A stretch of 64,000 nucleotides of DNA from Pseudoalteromonas sp. MSK9-3 (GTDB taxonomy: Bacteria > Pseudomonadota > Gammaproteobacteria > Enterobacterales > Alteromonadaceae). How positions within the stretch are numbered: the first letter of the stretch is position 1; each line of letters opens with the position of its first letter. The stretch covers positions 124,001 to 188,000 of the forward strand of contig NZ_MIET01000070.1 of assembly GCF_003590335.1 (NCBI RefSeq). The letters run 5' to 3'. The position numbers and the translations under genes were made by a program. Below the pieces are notes generated by a model. The model saw only the letters and a list, made by a program, of their open reading frames with translations, was not told the DNA's origin and did not search any database. Positions 15,811 through 23,784 of this stretch are shown piece after piece.

Positions 15811-17043
15811 ATGTCACGCAGTACAGGTTATATAGTTAAATTAATTGGCGCGTCTTTTCTCACTTCATCGACTGCTTTTGCTGCCTCAACTGAGCTTGAT
15901 GTGCTTAAACAACAAATTGCTCAGCTAGAGAAGCAAGTTTCTGATATCGAAAAAGGTAGAACGGGCTTAGATGAAGCAAGGTCACAAGGAGTAAAGGTTG
16001 GAGGAGCGATACGGTTTAATTACAGTATGACTTCTTATGATGAGGACGCTGAAAATCGAGGAGGGGATATTGACTTTGATTTGGTGCGCTTTAATTTTTC
16101 TGGTGATGTGGCGGACATTGGTATTAATGCTGAAATTCGCTTTTTAGATTATATGCGTGTTGTTAAATATGCCTATATTGATCATGAATTTGCGTCAAAC
16201 TGGGAAGCTCAACTTGGGCTAGCACCTGTGCCATTTGGTAACACGCCACATGGCTCACATTCTTATTTTATGAGTCCTAATTATTTTGTCGGTCTTGAAG
16301 AGGATTATGATTTAGGGCTGGTATTTAATAGACAACTGCATGATAACTGGCGTCTTGATCTTGGTTTTTTCAAAAATGATGACCACGGGGGCATCGATGG
16401 TGGCGCACAAGACAGAGAAGACAGATATTCAGTCGACATAGTCGGCGTTCGTTCACAAAATGAGGGATTGTTTGATGCGCCAAACCAAAAACTAGCGGAA
16501 TATAATACCTTTGTTGGGCGCTATGCCTACCAGTTTGATCATCAATTGAGTAATACGCAAGTCGGATTTTCACTGCTGCACGGTGGTTTGCATAATGGGG
16601 TAACCAGTGAAGGCAATTATAAGGCTTGGGCGGTACATATATCGAGTCAAATTAAGCAATGGCACTTGCATTTTCAGCACACACAATATGAATATCAATT
16701 AGGTGATGTGCAGCAAATTGCCATTGGTGCCAATGCTATGTATGACACCATTGCTGCTGGTGCATCGTCTACAAATTTTGGTGTTGCATATGATCTTAAA
16801 GTGAATATTGGGCCGATCACCGAGCTTAATTTGTATAATGATTTTGGTATTGTTTACGATAAGGTCGATGAGACCAGTAATACGTGGATGAATATAACGG
16901 GTGCTTCGGTATCTGCGGGCGCGGTGTTTGCGTATATTGATTTAGTCCATGCGAAAAACCAACCATTTGTTGGTGGCTCAATAGCTGGTAACAGTGATGA
17001 TTTTGAGCGGCGTTTTAATATTAATGTTGGCTATTATTTTTAG
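15811..17043 (+). CDS. Outer-membrane porin with N-terminal coiled coil
   Basis: A protein of 410 residues from the ATG at 15811, which places the signal peptide (...SSTAFAA) at the N terminus; the longer frame would add 29 residues ahead of it. After the signal comes a short coiled coil (LDVLKQQIAQLEKQVSDIEKG), then about 16 amphipathic beta segments rich in aromatic residues, ending NINVGYYF with the C-terminal Phe needed by the BAM machinery. This is the layout of OprP/OprO-like and related porins. Substrate unknown. Monocistronic, with a strong terminator. Confidence 0.8.
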   Translation: MSRSTGYIVKLIGASFLTSSTAFAASTELDVLKQQIAQLEKQVSDIEKGRTGLDEARSQGVKVGGAIRFNYSMTSYDEDAENRGGDIDFDLVRFNFSGDVADIGINAEIRFLDYMRVVKYAYIDHEFASNWEAQLGLAPVPFGNTPHGSHSYFMSPNYFVGLEEDYDLGLVFNRQLHDNWRLDLGFFKNDDHGGIDGGAQDREDRYSVDIVGVRSQNEGLFDAPNQKLAEYNTFVGRYAYQFDHQLSNTQVGFSLLHGGLHNGVTSEGNYKAWAVHISSQIKQWHLHFQHTQYEYQLGDVQQIAIGANAMYDTIAAGASSTNFGVAYDLKVNIGPITELNLYNDFGIVYDKVDETSNTWMNITGASVSAGAVFAYIDLVHAKNQPFVGGSIAGNSDDFERRFNINVGYYF

Positions 17044-17072
17044 TCAGCATTGTGCATAACTTGTAGAAATAG

Positions 17073-17105
17073 AAAGCCGCTTTAGATTAATGAAGCGGCT
17101 TTTGT
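17073..17105 (+). terminator. Terminator of the porin gene
   Basis: AAAGCCGCTT (17073-17082) pairs perfectly with AAGCGGCTTT (17093-17102), loop of 10, then TTG. Confidence 0.9.
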
Positions 17106-17329
17106 CGTTTTCGGGTGATATTAACTCAATAACCTCAGGTTTGGATAAGGGTTTTGGAATAGAAAATGTTTTGAAAAAAACTTAACCATAATCCAATGAT
17201 GATATTTTGCTCATTATCAAGGTGCTTTTATGCAGTAATAGCGGGCTATTACAAATGAAAGCAACGCCGAGAGTGAGAAAAATAGCTTTATTGGGCAAAT
17301 TCGCTTATCCAGAGCTGAGGTTAAATAGT

Positions 17330-18487
17330 TTATAAAGACTCATGTGGCCCAAATACTTCATATAAAATGCGGGCTGGTGCAACACCCAGCGACAGTAACT
17401 GCGCTTTCATTGCCGCCATAAAGGGGGTTGGGCCGCATAAATAAAACTCTCCATTAGTGAGAGGTAGTGTGAGCGGGGTTAAATCAATACGGCCCTGATG
17501 ATATTGACTTGGACCTTGTTCGTACCATATGTCTGCTTGAATATTGGGGGTGCTGTTTGTAAGCGCATTAACGCGGTTTGCAAAGCTGTGCTCGGTACTA
17601 TCGATACACGCGTGGAGAAACTGCGTTTTTACGTCCGGTTTTGACGCTGCAATAGACTCTAGCATAGCCATCATTGGTGTAATGCCGACACCGGCACTGA
17701 TGAGCACTTTAGGTGAGTTGCTTTGTTGCAGCATAAAATCACCAGCTGGGGGGCTCAGCTCTACGACATCTCCAACGTTTAAGCTGTGCATATGCCCAGA
17801 GACCAAGCCTTGTTTTTTTACGCTTATGCGATAGCCCTTATCTTGCTGAACGCCAGAGAGTGAATATTGACGTATTTGGGTATTGTCGCATCCTTTGGGT
17901 TTAACATGTACGCTAATGTATTGCCCAGCTTGAAAGCCAACCACAGGTTTATTGTCGGCTGAACGCAAGTAAAAGCTCTTTACTTTGACCGACTCTTGGA
18001 CAATCTCATTAATAACGAATGTTCTAGTATTACGCCAGCCACCTTGTTTACTCTCTGTGGTTTTATAAATGCCTTCTTCTTGTGTAATAAATACATCTGC
18101 TAGCAATGCATAAGCGTCACGCCAAGCTTGCTCTATATCAGGAGTAAACTCAGTCGGTGCTAACTCTTTCAGAGTTTCAATAAGGTGTGTTCCCACAATG
18201 TCATAGTGGTGTGGCTGAATGTTTAAACTGGCATGTTTATGATTGATCCGTTCAACGGCAGCAGCAAGCACAGGTAAGTTGTCTATATGTGTTGCATAGG
18301 CTGCCAAAGCGTTGAATAAAGCAAAGTGCTGTTTTCCACTTTGTTGATTACTCATGTTAAAAATATCTTTAAGCTCAGGGTTATGTGTAAACATGCGGTC
18401 ATAAAAATGTGCGGTGACAGCAGTGCCTGCGTTAGAGAGTAAAGGAATTGTACTTTTGACAAGGGCAATGGTGTTGTTTGATAGCAT
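17330..18487 (-). CDS. hmpA: Flavohemoglobin (nitric oxide dioxygenase)
   Basis: A protein of 385 residues from the ATG at 18487 (GGAGA upstream); an upstream TTG at 18499 is rejected. It follows E. coli Hmp closely: the N-terminal globin (MLSNNTIALVKSTIPLL, HFYDRMFTHNPELKDIFNMSNQ, HKHASLNIQPHHYDIVG with the proximal His) and then a ferredoxin-NADP-reductase module with the FAD motif RQYSLS, the NAD(P)H motif SAGVGITPMMAML and the C-terminal LYEVFGPHESL. It converts NO and O2 to nitrate in the cytoplasm. Last gene of a three-gene NO-induced operon, 23 bases after nnrS. Confidence 0.95.
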   Translation of the reverse strand: MLSNNTIALVKSTIPLLSNAGTAVTAHFYDRMFTHNPELKDIFNMSNQQSGKQHFALFNALAAYATHIDNLPVLAAAVERINHKHASLNIQPHHYDIVGTHLIETLKELAPTEFTPDIEQAWRDAYALLADVFITQEEGIYKTTESKQGGWRNTRTFVINEIVQESVKVKSFYLRSADNKPVVGFQAGQYISVHVKPKGCDNTQIRQYSLSGVQQDKGYRISVKKQGLVSGHMHSLNVGDVVELSPPAGDFMLQQSNSPKVLISAGVGITPMMAMLESIAASKPDVKTQFLHACIDSTEHSFANRVNALTNSTPNIQADIWYEQGPSQYHQGRIDLTPLTLPLTNGEFYLCGPTPFMAAMKAQLLSLGVAPARILYEVFGPHESL

Positions 18488-18510
18488 TGAGTTCTCCAAT
18501 TGGAAATAAG

Positions 18511-19728
18511 TTAACCACGACGTCCGTCAACACGTTTTTGTGTTAAGACGTTAAAATAAGAAAGACTGAATAGGGTAAAGGCAGCAGCCCATAGTACTGC
18601 GCTGCTGAACCACGCTAGATGTGGGCCAATAAAATGCGGTAACAAAGCACGTATCACTGCACCACAAGCAAGTAACATGAAGGCGACAGACATAGTGTGG
18701 CCGGCATTCAGTGCTCGACCTGTATGACCCAGTGAAACGCGCGCGATCATGGCTAAAATAGTTAAGCCAATTCCGCCTAACGTAATGAGGTGAAGCGCAT
18801 CTGTAAAACGTATAATGGCAATGAAAAAGCTGAGCCCGCAGAGCAATAACCCGATAGCAGCGAGTAGGTAGCCTAGATGTAAAGACCAGAGCAGGGGGAC
18901 ATAGCGTATATCTGGGTTGAACCACAGTCCACTGCGTAGCAAATGAATTGTAGCTCCAAGCACGATAAGGTAGCCTGGATTGAGGGCCACACTGAATAAT
19001 TGACTCAATGCAAACCCACACATACCCAACACGCTAACAACGCGTAGCGCTTTATCGAGACGAGGTGTGCGTACCTGATGGTCTAGTTTGAGCCCTCTGG
19101 CGGTAAAAAAGGGAATAACTCGACCACCAACCATTCCAATCAATAACATAAATCCAAGCACGGCAAGTTGGCTAAAGGTGCGTGCACTCGCAAAGTTGCC
19201 TTGAGCACTAAGTAGTAAAAACAGCACGTTAAAAACACACAAAGCGGTTAAGACTGCGATAAATGGGTAATTATTCTTTGATTTTGCACCGAACAGCATG
19301 TTGCTTAAGCACACGATAGCACTCAGCCAAAAAGCCAATTGCCCGAGGATGACAAGGGGTAGAAGGTGAGGATACAAAATAAAAATAAGGCGAGTTGCAG
19401 CCCAAATAAACACCAATGCCATTAGTTTTGCACCAGACAGCGTGGGGATATTGGTCCAGGTTTGTGCCGCTGTGAGTAAAAAGCCGACAGCGATAGCGCC
19501 TGCAAAGGCGAATATCATTTCATGGGCATGCCATAGCGTAGCAGGGAGAGTTGTTTGCCATTGAAAGTCGCCGCTTAGGACCATAACCCAAACACTTATA
19601 GCGATGACACTCCAGATGCTGGCGAGTAAGAAAAAGGGTCTGAATGGCATCATAAATACAGGCCACTGCGCGATTTGATACCATTTGTAGTGTGTCAAAA
19701 TCGGCTCTTCTAGGTTCAATGGCCTCAT
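18511..19728 (-). CDS. nnrS: NnrS family haem-copper membrane protein
   Basis: A protein of 405 residues with about 12 transmembrane helices. The ATG at 19728 overlaps the preceding stop as TAATG, with GGAGGT at 19735-19740 inside the preceding gene; starts further upstream would lie deeper in that gene. Family motifs are visible: FRPFFLLASIWSV, LWHAHEMIFAFAGAIAVGFLLTAAQTWT, GGRVIPFFTARG and a C-terminal GLTILAMIARVSLGHTGR. NnrS proteins protect cells against NO-derived stress; NorR is known to control nnrS in Vibrio cholerae. Here it sits between a small membrane protein and hmpA. Confidence 0.92.
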   Translation of the reverse strand: MRPLNLEEPILTHYKWYQIAQWPVFMMPFRPFFLLASIWSVIAISVWVMVLSGDFQWQTTLPATLWHAHEMIFAFAGAIAVGFLLTAAQTWTNIPTLSGAKLMALVFIWAATRLIFILYPHLLPLVILGQLAFWLSAIVCLSNMLFGAKSKNNYPFIAVLTALCVFNVLFLLLSAQGNFASARTFSQLAVLGFMLLIGMVGGRVIPFFTARGLKLDHQVRTPRLDKALRVVSVLGMCGFALSQLFSVALNPGYLIVLGATIHLLRSGLWFNPDIRYVPLLWSLHLGYLLAAIGLLLCGLSFFIAIIRFTDALHLITLGGIGLTILAMIARVSLGHTGRALNAGHTMSVAFMLLACGAVIRALLPHFIGPHLAWFSSAVLWAAAFTLFSLSYFNVLTQKRVDGRRG

Positions 19729-19952
19729 TAACGCACCTCCATATTGAGCTGATATTGGCAAACACAGCGCAGCACATAACTCAACTTGAATAGTCCTGCG
19801 AGTACAATGCTACTGATATGGCTGACGACTTGTGCTGGTAAAGTCAGGTGATGCGCCAGTGGATAGCTCATAAGCACGCTGACAATAAAAAGGAATAAAA
19901 AGGTTGCAAGTGCAGTATTTGAATAACGTAAGTGTTGATGCGATAAGGTCAT
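19728..19952 (-). CDS. Small membrane protein of the NO-defence operon
   Basis: A protein of 74 residues from the ATG at 19952, which has GGTGA five bases upstream; a GTG at 19961 would add three residues. Two hydrophobic segments: LATFLFLFIVSVLMSYPL and VVSHISSIVLAGLFKLSYVL. First gene after the NorR-type sigma-54 promoter and translationally coupled to nnrS. I know of no assigned function; its place suggests a role with NnrS. Confidence 0.7.
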   Translation of the reverse strand: MTLSHQHLRYSNTALATFLFLFIVSVLMSYPLAHHLTLPAQVVSHISSIVLAGLFKLSYVLRCVCQYQLNMEVR

Positions 19953-19989
19953 AATAGTCACCAGGCTATGAGTAGGTTAATTCTCTTAT

Positions 19990-20006
19990 TGCAGATGCTG
20001 TGCCAA
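19990..20006 (-). promoter_or_regulatory. Sigma-54 promoter of the hmpA operon
   Basis: On the minus strand TGGCACAGCATCTGCA gives TGGCAC-N5-CTGCA, with the GG-N10-GC spacing intact and one mismatch (C for T) from consensus. Predicted start near 19980, about 28 bases ahead of the first ATG. Confidence 0.85.
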
Positions 20007-20058
20007 ATAAAAATATCAATTTAATCAGCTGCTTGGGTTTTATCTATTTACATTGAAA

Positions 20059-20069
20059 GTCATTTTGAC
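20059..20069. promoter_or_regulatory. NorR binding site 1
   Basis: GTCATTTTGAC fits the NorR core GT-N7-AC and is a GTCA/TGAC inverted repeat. It lies about 85 bp upstream of the predicted start of the hmpA operon. Confidence 0.75.
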
Positions 20070-20101
20070 CTACTATTTGTGTGATATAAAACAACATAAA
20101 G

Positions 20102-20112
20102 GTCAATTTGAC
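20102..20112. promoter_or_regulatory. NorR binding site 2
   Basis: GTCAATTTGAC, the same GT-N7-AC inverted repeat, about 127 bp upstream of the hmpA-operon start. It also abuts the norR ATG at 20113, so NorR bound here could repress its own gene. Confidence 0.75.
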
Positions 20113-21675
20113 ATGGATCAAAGAGCACTCTCTCAACTTTTAACGTTTAGCGCCTTGTTAACTAAAGCGCTGCCAAAGCATACAGAGCAAAACTTGAATC
20201 AGTTTTACAGTGGAGCAGTACAAGCTCTGAAAACATGCGTGAGTGCCGATGCCGTTGCGCTGTTGCTGCACCAAAATGGGGCTCTGGTGCCAGTTGCCAT
20301 AGAAGGGTTGACTCGAGAGGCTTTTGGTAGGCGTTTTGTGATAAACGATCATCCTCGCTTATTTGCAATAAGTGAGAGCAATACGCCGGTTATTTTTGAT
20401 GAACATAGCACTTTGCCGGATCCATATGACGGTTTATTGTTAGCACAAGAAGGCGATATTCCCGTGCATGCTTGTATGGGAATACCTCTGTATCATCAGC
20501 AAGAGCTGCAAGGCGTGTTAACGTTAGATAGCTTAACTCCTGGTATATTTAAGCAATACTCCATGCCATTTTTGCAAACCATTAACGATATTTTTGCTGA
20601 GCATTTAACTGTGGCACTTAATTGTGAAAAGTTACTGCGTAAGGCCCGCCATGGCGATGCTTTAGTTTCAGAGCTAAGTCAAACAAGCCATGAAATGATT
20701 GGTGACAGTGCACTTATGGTCTCGCTCAAAAGTGATATTGAGCTAGTTGCAAGCTCTGATTTTACCGTATTAGTATTAGGAGAAACCGGGACGGGGAAGG
20801 AGTTAGTTGCGCGCAATATTCACGGCGCTTCGCGCCGCGCAAAACAAGTATTTGTACAGGTTAATTGTGCATCGCTACCGGAAAACTTGGCTGAAAGTGA
20901 GTTTTTTGGCCACCGTAAGGGATCATTTACCGGCGCTGACAAACACCGAGATGGTAAATTTTTACTGGCCGATGGAGGCACTTTGTTTCTTGATGAAATA
21001 GGAGAGCTGCCATTACATATTCAAAGTAAATTATTACGGGTGCTACAAAGTGGAGAAATTCAACCGGTAGGCGCTGATAGAACTCAGCAGGTAAACGTAC
21101 GTATTGTAGCCGCCACAAATCGGGATCTAAAAGCTGAGGTTGAAGCTGGCCGGTTTCGTGCTGATTTGTATCATAGGCTAAGTGTGTACCCTCTAATAGT
21201 GCCTCCGTTAAGAGCCAGACACCATGATATTCCCCTTTTAGCAGGCTTTTTTATTGAGCAAGTACGGAAAAAGTTAGGGATCACACAGCTTACTTTGAGC
21301 ACGCAATTACAAGAGACGCTATGTGGGTACGATTGGCCAGGTAACATTCGAGAACTAGAGCATGTGATCAGCCGCAGTGCGCTCAAAGCAAAGCAGGCGC
21401 AGTGGCAACAACAGATTGTTAGAATTGAATTGGAACATAGTGAGCTAAACCAAGAATATGAGACGATAACCCCAAAAGCTTCGACTCAAGTGATGAATGA
21501 CTATGATGTCCCTTTTAAAGAATTAGTTGATAATTTTCAAAAGTTACACATTATTGAAATGCTTAAAAAGCACCAACTGAATTGGGCAGCGACAGCGCGG
21601 GCATTGCAAATGGATAGAGCAAACCTTGTTCGGTTGGCTAAGCGTTTGGGTATAGAAATCACTAAAAAATTATAA
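20113..21675 (+). CDS. norR: NorR, nitric-oxide-sensing sigma-54 activator
   Basis: A protein of 520 residues (E. coli NorR has 504) from the ATG at 20113; an in-frame TTG at 20053 is unlikely. Three domains: an N-terminal GAF domain (about 1-170) that in NorR binds non-haem iron and NO; a central AAA+ domain with Walker A GETGTGKE starting at G223, the sigma-54 contact loop GSFTGA at 270-275, and Walker B LFLDEIGELP; and a C-terminal Fis-type helix-turn-helix (NWAATARALQMDRANLVRLAKRLGI). The contact loop reads GSFTGA instead of the usual GAFTGA. Divergent from its likely target operon. Confidence 0.93.
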   Translation: MDQRALSQLLTFSALLTKALPKHTEQNLNQFYSGAVQALKTCVSADAVALLLHQNGALVPVAIEGLTREAFGRRFVINDHPRLFAISESNTPVIFDEHSTLPDPYDGLLLAQEGDIPVHACMGIPLYHQQELQGVLTLDSLTPGIFKQYSMPFLQTINDIFAEHLTVALNCEKLLRKARHGDALVSELSQTSHEMIGDSALMVSLKSDIELVASSDFTVLVLGETGTGKELVARNIHGASRRAKQVFVQVNCASLPENLAESEFFGHRKGSFTGADKHRDGKFLLADGGTLFLDEIGELPLHIQSKLLRVLQSGEIQPVGADRTQQVNVRIVAATNRDLKAEVEAGRFRADLYHRLSVYPLIVPPLRARHHDIPLLAGFFIEQVRKKLGITQLTLSTQLQETLCGYDWPGNIRELEHVISRSALKAKQAQWQQQIVRIELEHSELNQEYETITPKASTQVMNDYDVPFKELVDNFQKLHIIEMLKKHQLNWAATARALQMDRANLVRLAKRLGIEITKKL

Positions 21676-21913
21676 CGTGCTGAATTATATCGGCTTTTTA
21701 TATTTTTGGTGGTGATCTATCGAAGACATAAAACATTACGAAAAAGGTATTGGTATTAGTACTCGTATTAGCAATGAAAATAAGTCTCAATAATGTTATA
21801 AGTTGTTTATTTTAAAAGGATATATTAAAAAAATTATTAGTTTTAAATTATCTTGATTCGTGCATATTTTGGACTAGGGTTAGAGGGCAAGTAACTTTTA
21901 ACTAGGGGGCCCT

Positions 21914-22384
21914 ATGCAGGGTAACAAGAAAGTCCTTTCAGTATTAAACCAAATGCTGACGTTTGAACTGACTTCGATTAATCAGTATTTTCTTCATGCT
22001 CGTATGTATAAGAACTGGGGCCTAGAAGAACTAAATGAAAAGGCCTATAAAAAATCGATTAAAGACATGAAGCAGGCTGATGAACTGATTGAACGAATTT
22101 TATTTCTGGAAGGTCTGCCGAATCTACAGCATTTAGAAAAGCTGCGTATAGGTGAGCATACTGAAGAAATGCTGGCGTGTGATATGGCATTTGAGTTAGA
22201 GCAAGTGCCTGCGCTGAAAGATGCCATTGCGCTATGCGAAGCTGAGCAAGACTTTATTAGCCGAGATTTATTGGAAGACCTACTTGAGTATGAAGAAGAG
22301 TATGTCGATTGGTTAGAGACACAACAGTTCTTGATTAAAAATACAGGTATTGAGAACTACCTACAATCACAAATTGAGGAGTAA
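21914..22384 (+). CDS. bfr: Bacterioferritin subunit, haem-binding type
   Basis: A protein of 156 residues, closely similar to E. coli Bfr along its length (FELTSINQYFLHARMYKNWGL). The haem ligand equivalent to Met52 is kept (KDMKQAD), but the ferroxidase centre is damaged: by alignment to E. coli Glu51 becomes Asp, His54 becomes Gln and His130 becomes Tyr, while Glu18, Glu94 and Glu127 remain. This subunit should bind haem between subunits but oxidise iron poorly on its own. Strong ribosome-binding site (AGGGGG). Three bases ahead of the second subunit gene. Confidence 0.92.
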   Translation: MQGNKKVLSVLNQMLTFELTSINQYFLHARMYKNWGLEELNEKAYKKSIKDMKQADELIERILFLEGLPNLQHLEKLRIGEHTEEMLACDMAFELEQVPALKDAIALCEAEQDFISRDLLEDLLEYEEEYVDWLETQQFLIKNTGIENYLQSQIEE

Positions 22385-22387
22385 CGT

Positions 22388-22873
22388 ATGCAAGGCAGTA
22401 AAAAGATTATTGACCTATTGAATAAGCAGCTGACCTTAGAGTTAACCTCAATGGATCAGTATTTAGCACATTCGAAAATTTATGAAGATTGGGGCCTTGA
22501 AAAGCTGGGCCAAAAACTAGCTCATGAATTTGATGAAGAGCTTGATCATGCAAAAGCGATTATAGAGCGTATCCTGTTTTTGGAAGGCCAGCCCGATACG
22601 GCTTCGCGTGAAGCCATTCACGTTGGCGACAATGTACAGCAAATGCTCGAAAACGATTTAGCAGCGGAAATGACCGTAGCTGCTAGCTTAGTGAATCTTA
22701 TCACTGAGTGCGAGAAGGAAAAAGATTATGTCACACGCGAGATTTTAGAGACCTTGCTTGATGACACGGAAACAGATCATATTTATTGGTTAGAGCAGCA
22801 CTTAGGGCTTATTAAGCTCATTGGTTTGCAAAACTACATTCAAAGCCAGATGAATGGTGACGCTGCTACTTAG
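22388..22873 (+). CDS. bfr: Bacterioferritin subunit, ferroxidase type
   Basis: A protein of 161 residues, same fold (LELTSMDQYLAHSKIYEDWGL). Here all six ferroxidase ligands equivalent to E18, E51, H54, E94, E127 and H130 are present (FDEELDHAK, LAAEM, TETDHIYWLE), but the haem ligand Met52 is replaced by Leu. It complements the upstream subunit exactly: one can bind haem, the other can oxidise Fe2+. The pair presumably forms mixed 24-mers that store iron and release it by haem-mediated electron transfer. Second gene of a two-gene operon. Confidence 0.92.
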   Translation: MQGSKKIIDLLNKQLTLELTSMDQYLAHSKIYEDWGLEKLGQKLAHEFDEELDHAKAIIERILFLEGQPDTASREAIHVGDNVQQMLENDLAAEMTVAASLVNLITECEKEKDYVTREILETLLDDTETDHIYWLEQHLGLIKLIGLQNYIQSQMNGDAAT

Positions 22874-22892
22874 TGTTAATTAATATTTGTTT

Positions 22893-22920
22893 AAAAGGCT
22901 GCATCTGCAGCCTTTTTCTT
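22893..22920 (+). terminator. Terminator of the bacterioferritin operon
   Basis: AAAAGGCTGCA pairs with TGCAGCCTTTT around a tiny loop, followed by TCTTTTTT. Confidence 0.9.
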
Positions 22921-23158
22921 TTTTGCAACCTTGAAATTTAGCTAAGCGCAATTACCTCAGAGTTATAATCTATCGGCGTTTTTCAATGTTTACCTGTTCA
23001 GGTTTGATTTCGTTTCCTCTCGTTGACACCTGCATCACTTCGTTACGTTTATATATTAACTCACTTGCCTCGTTATACTGCGACGATTTTGGGTTTGTAC
23101 CTGACTACGACTGTGAGCAATAAAGGTTGTAATTTGTGTATGTAACGCTATTATGAAA

Positions 23159-23170
23159 ACGAACGTTCGT
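23159..23170. promoter_or_regulatory. Operator of the TetR-family regulator
   Basis: ACGAACGTTCGT is a perfect 12-bp palindrome 17 bases upstream of the TetR-family start codon, of the kind such regulators bind to repress themselves. Confidence 0.65.
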
Positions 23171-23187
23171 ACTTTTTAGTGGGTGGC

Positions 23188-23769
23188 ATGAATAAAGGCA
23201 AACATACAAAGCAACAAATTCTAGCGACGGCACTCAATGTGGCGACAGCAACCAGTTTAAATGACTTAACCATTGGCGGACTTGCAACCGTAACAGGTAT
23301 GTCAAAGTCAGGCCTATTTGGTCATTTTAATTCAAAAGAAAACTTGCAATTAGAGGTACTTGAGTATGCACAAACGATTTTTATTGAATCTGTAATTGTG
23401 CCGACCAATCAGGTAAAGCCAGCTTTAGATAAATTACTGCTAACGATAGAGTGTTGGCTTGATTGGTACCAGTCACAGGGTAATAGTTGCATTTTTGTTG
23501 CGGCATCCGTGGAGTTTGATGATCAACCCGGAGTGGTTAGAGACTTAGTGAAAAAACGCCTTCAGAAGTGGTTAGCGTACTTAACTGGAATGGTAGAGCA
23601 GGCGATTGATGAGGGGTCGATGCGTGGGGATGCGAAGCAAATTGTTTTTGAATTGTACTCTTTATATTTAGGCTCTGAGCATATGGCTTGGGTTGGCTTT
23701 GAAGATGCTCAGCATTCACGTTTTAAATTAGCTTTAAAATCACTAATTAGTCGCCATCAACATAATTAA
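23188..23769 (+). CDS. TetR-family transcriptional regulator
   Basis: A protein of 193 residues from the ATG at 23188; a GTG nine bases upstream is also possible and the ribosome-binding site does not decide. N-terminal helix-turn-helix KQQILATALNVATATSLNDLTIGGLATVTGMSKSGLFGHFNSKENL is typical, followed by a TetR_C ligand domain with WLDWYQSQGNSCIFVAASVEFDDQPG. Ligand unknown. A palindrome overlaps its promoter, suggesting autoregulation. It is cotranscribed with the hydrolase gene 15 bases downstream. Confidence 0.85.
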   Translation: MNKGKHTKQQILATALNVATATSLNDLTIGGLATVTGMSKSGLFGHFNSKENLQLEVLEYAQTIFIESVIVPTNQVKPALDKLLLTIECWLDWYQSQGNSCIFVAASVEFDDQPGVVRDLVKKRLQKWLAYLTGMVEQAIDEGSMRGDAKQIVFELYSLYLGSEHMAWVGFEDAQHSRFKLALKSLISRHQHN

Positions 23770-23784
23770 CGAGAAGAGTCAGTA

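Larger units (their letters stand above)
22874..23187. other. Gene-free stretch before the TetR gene
   Basis: 314 bases that hold the bacterioferritin terminator at 22893-22920 and the TetR operator at 23159-23170; the middle shows nothing I can name. Confidence 0.5.
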
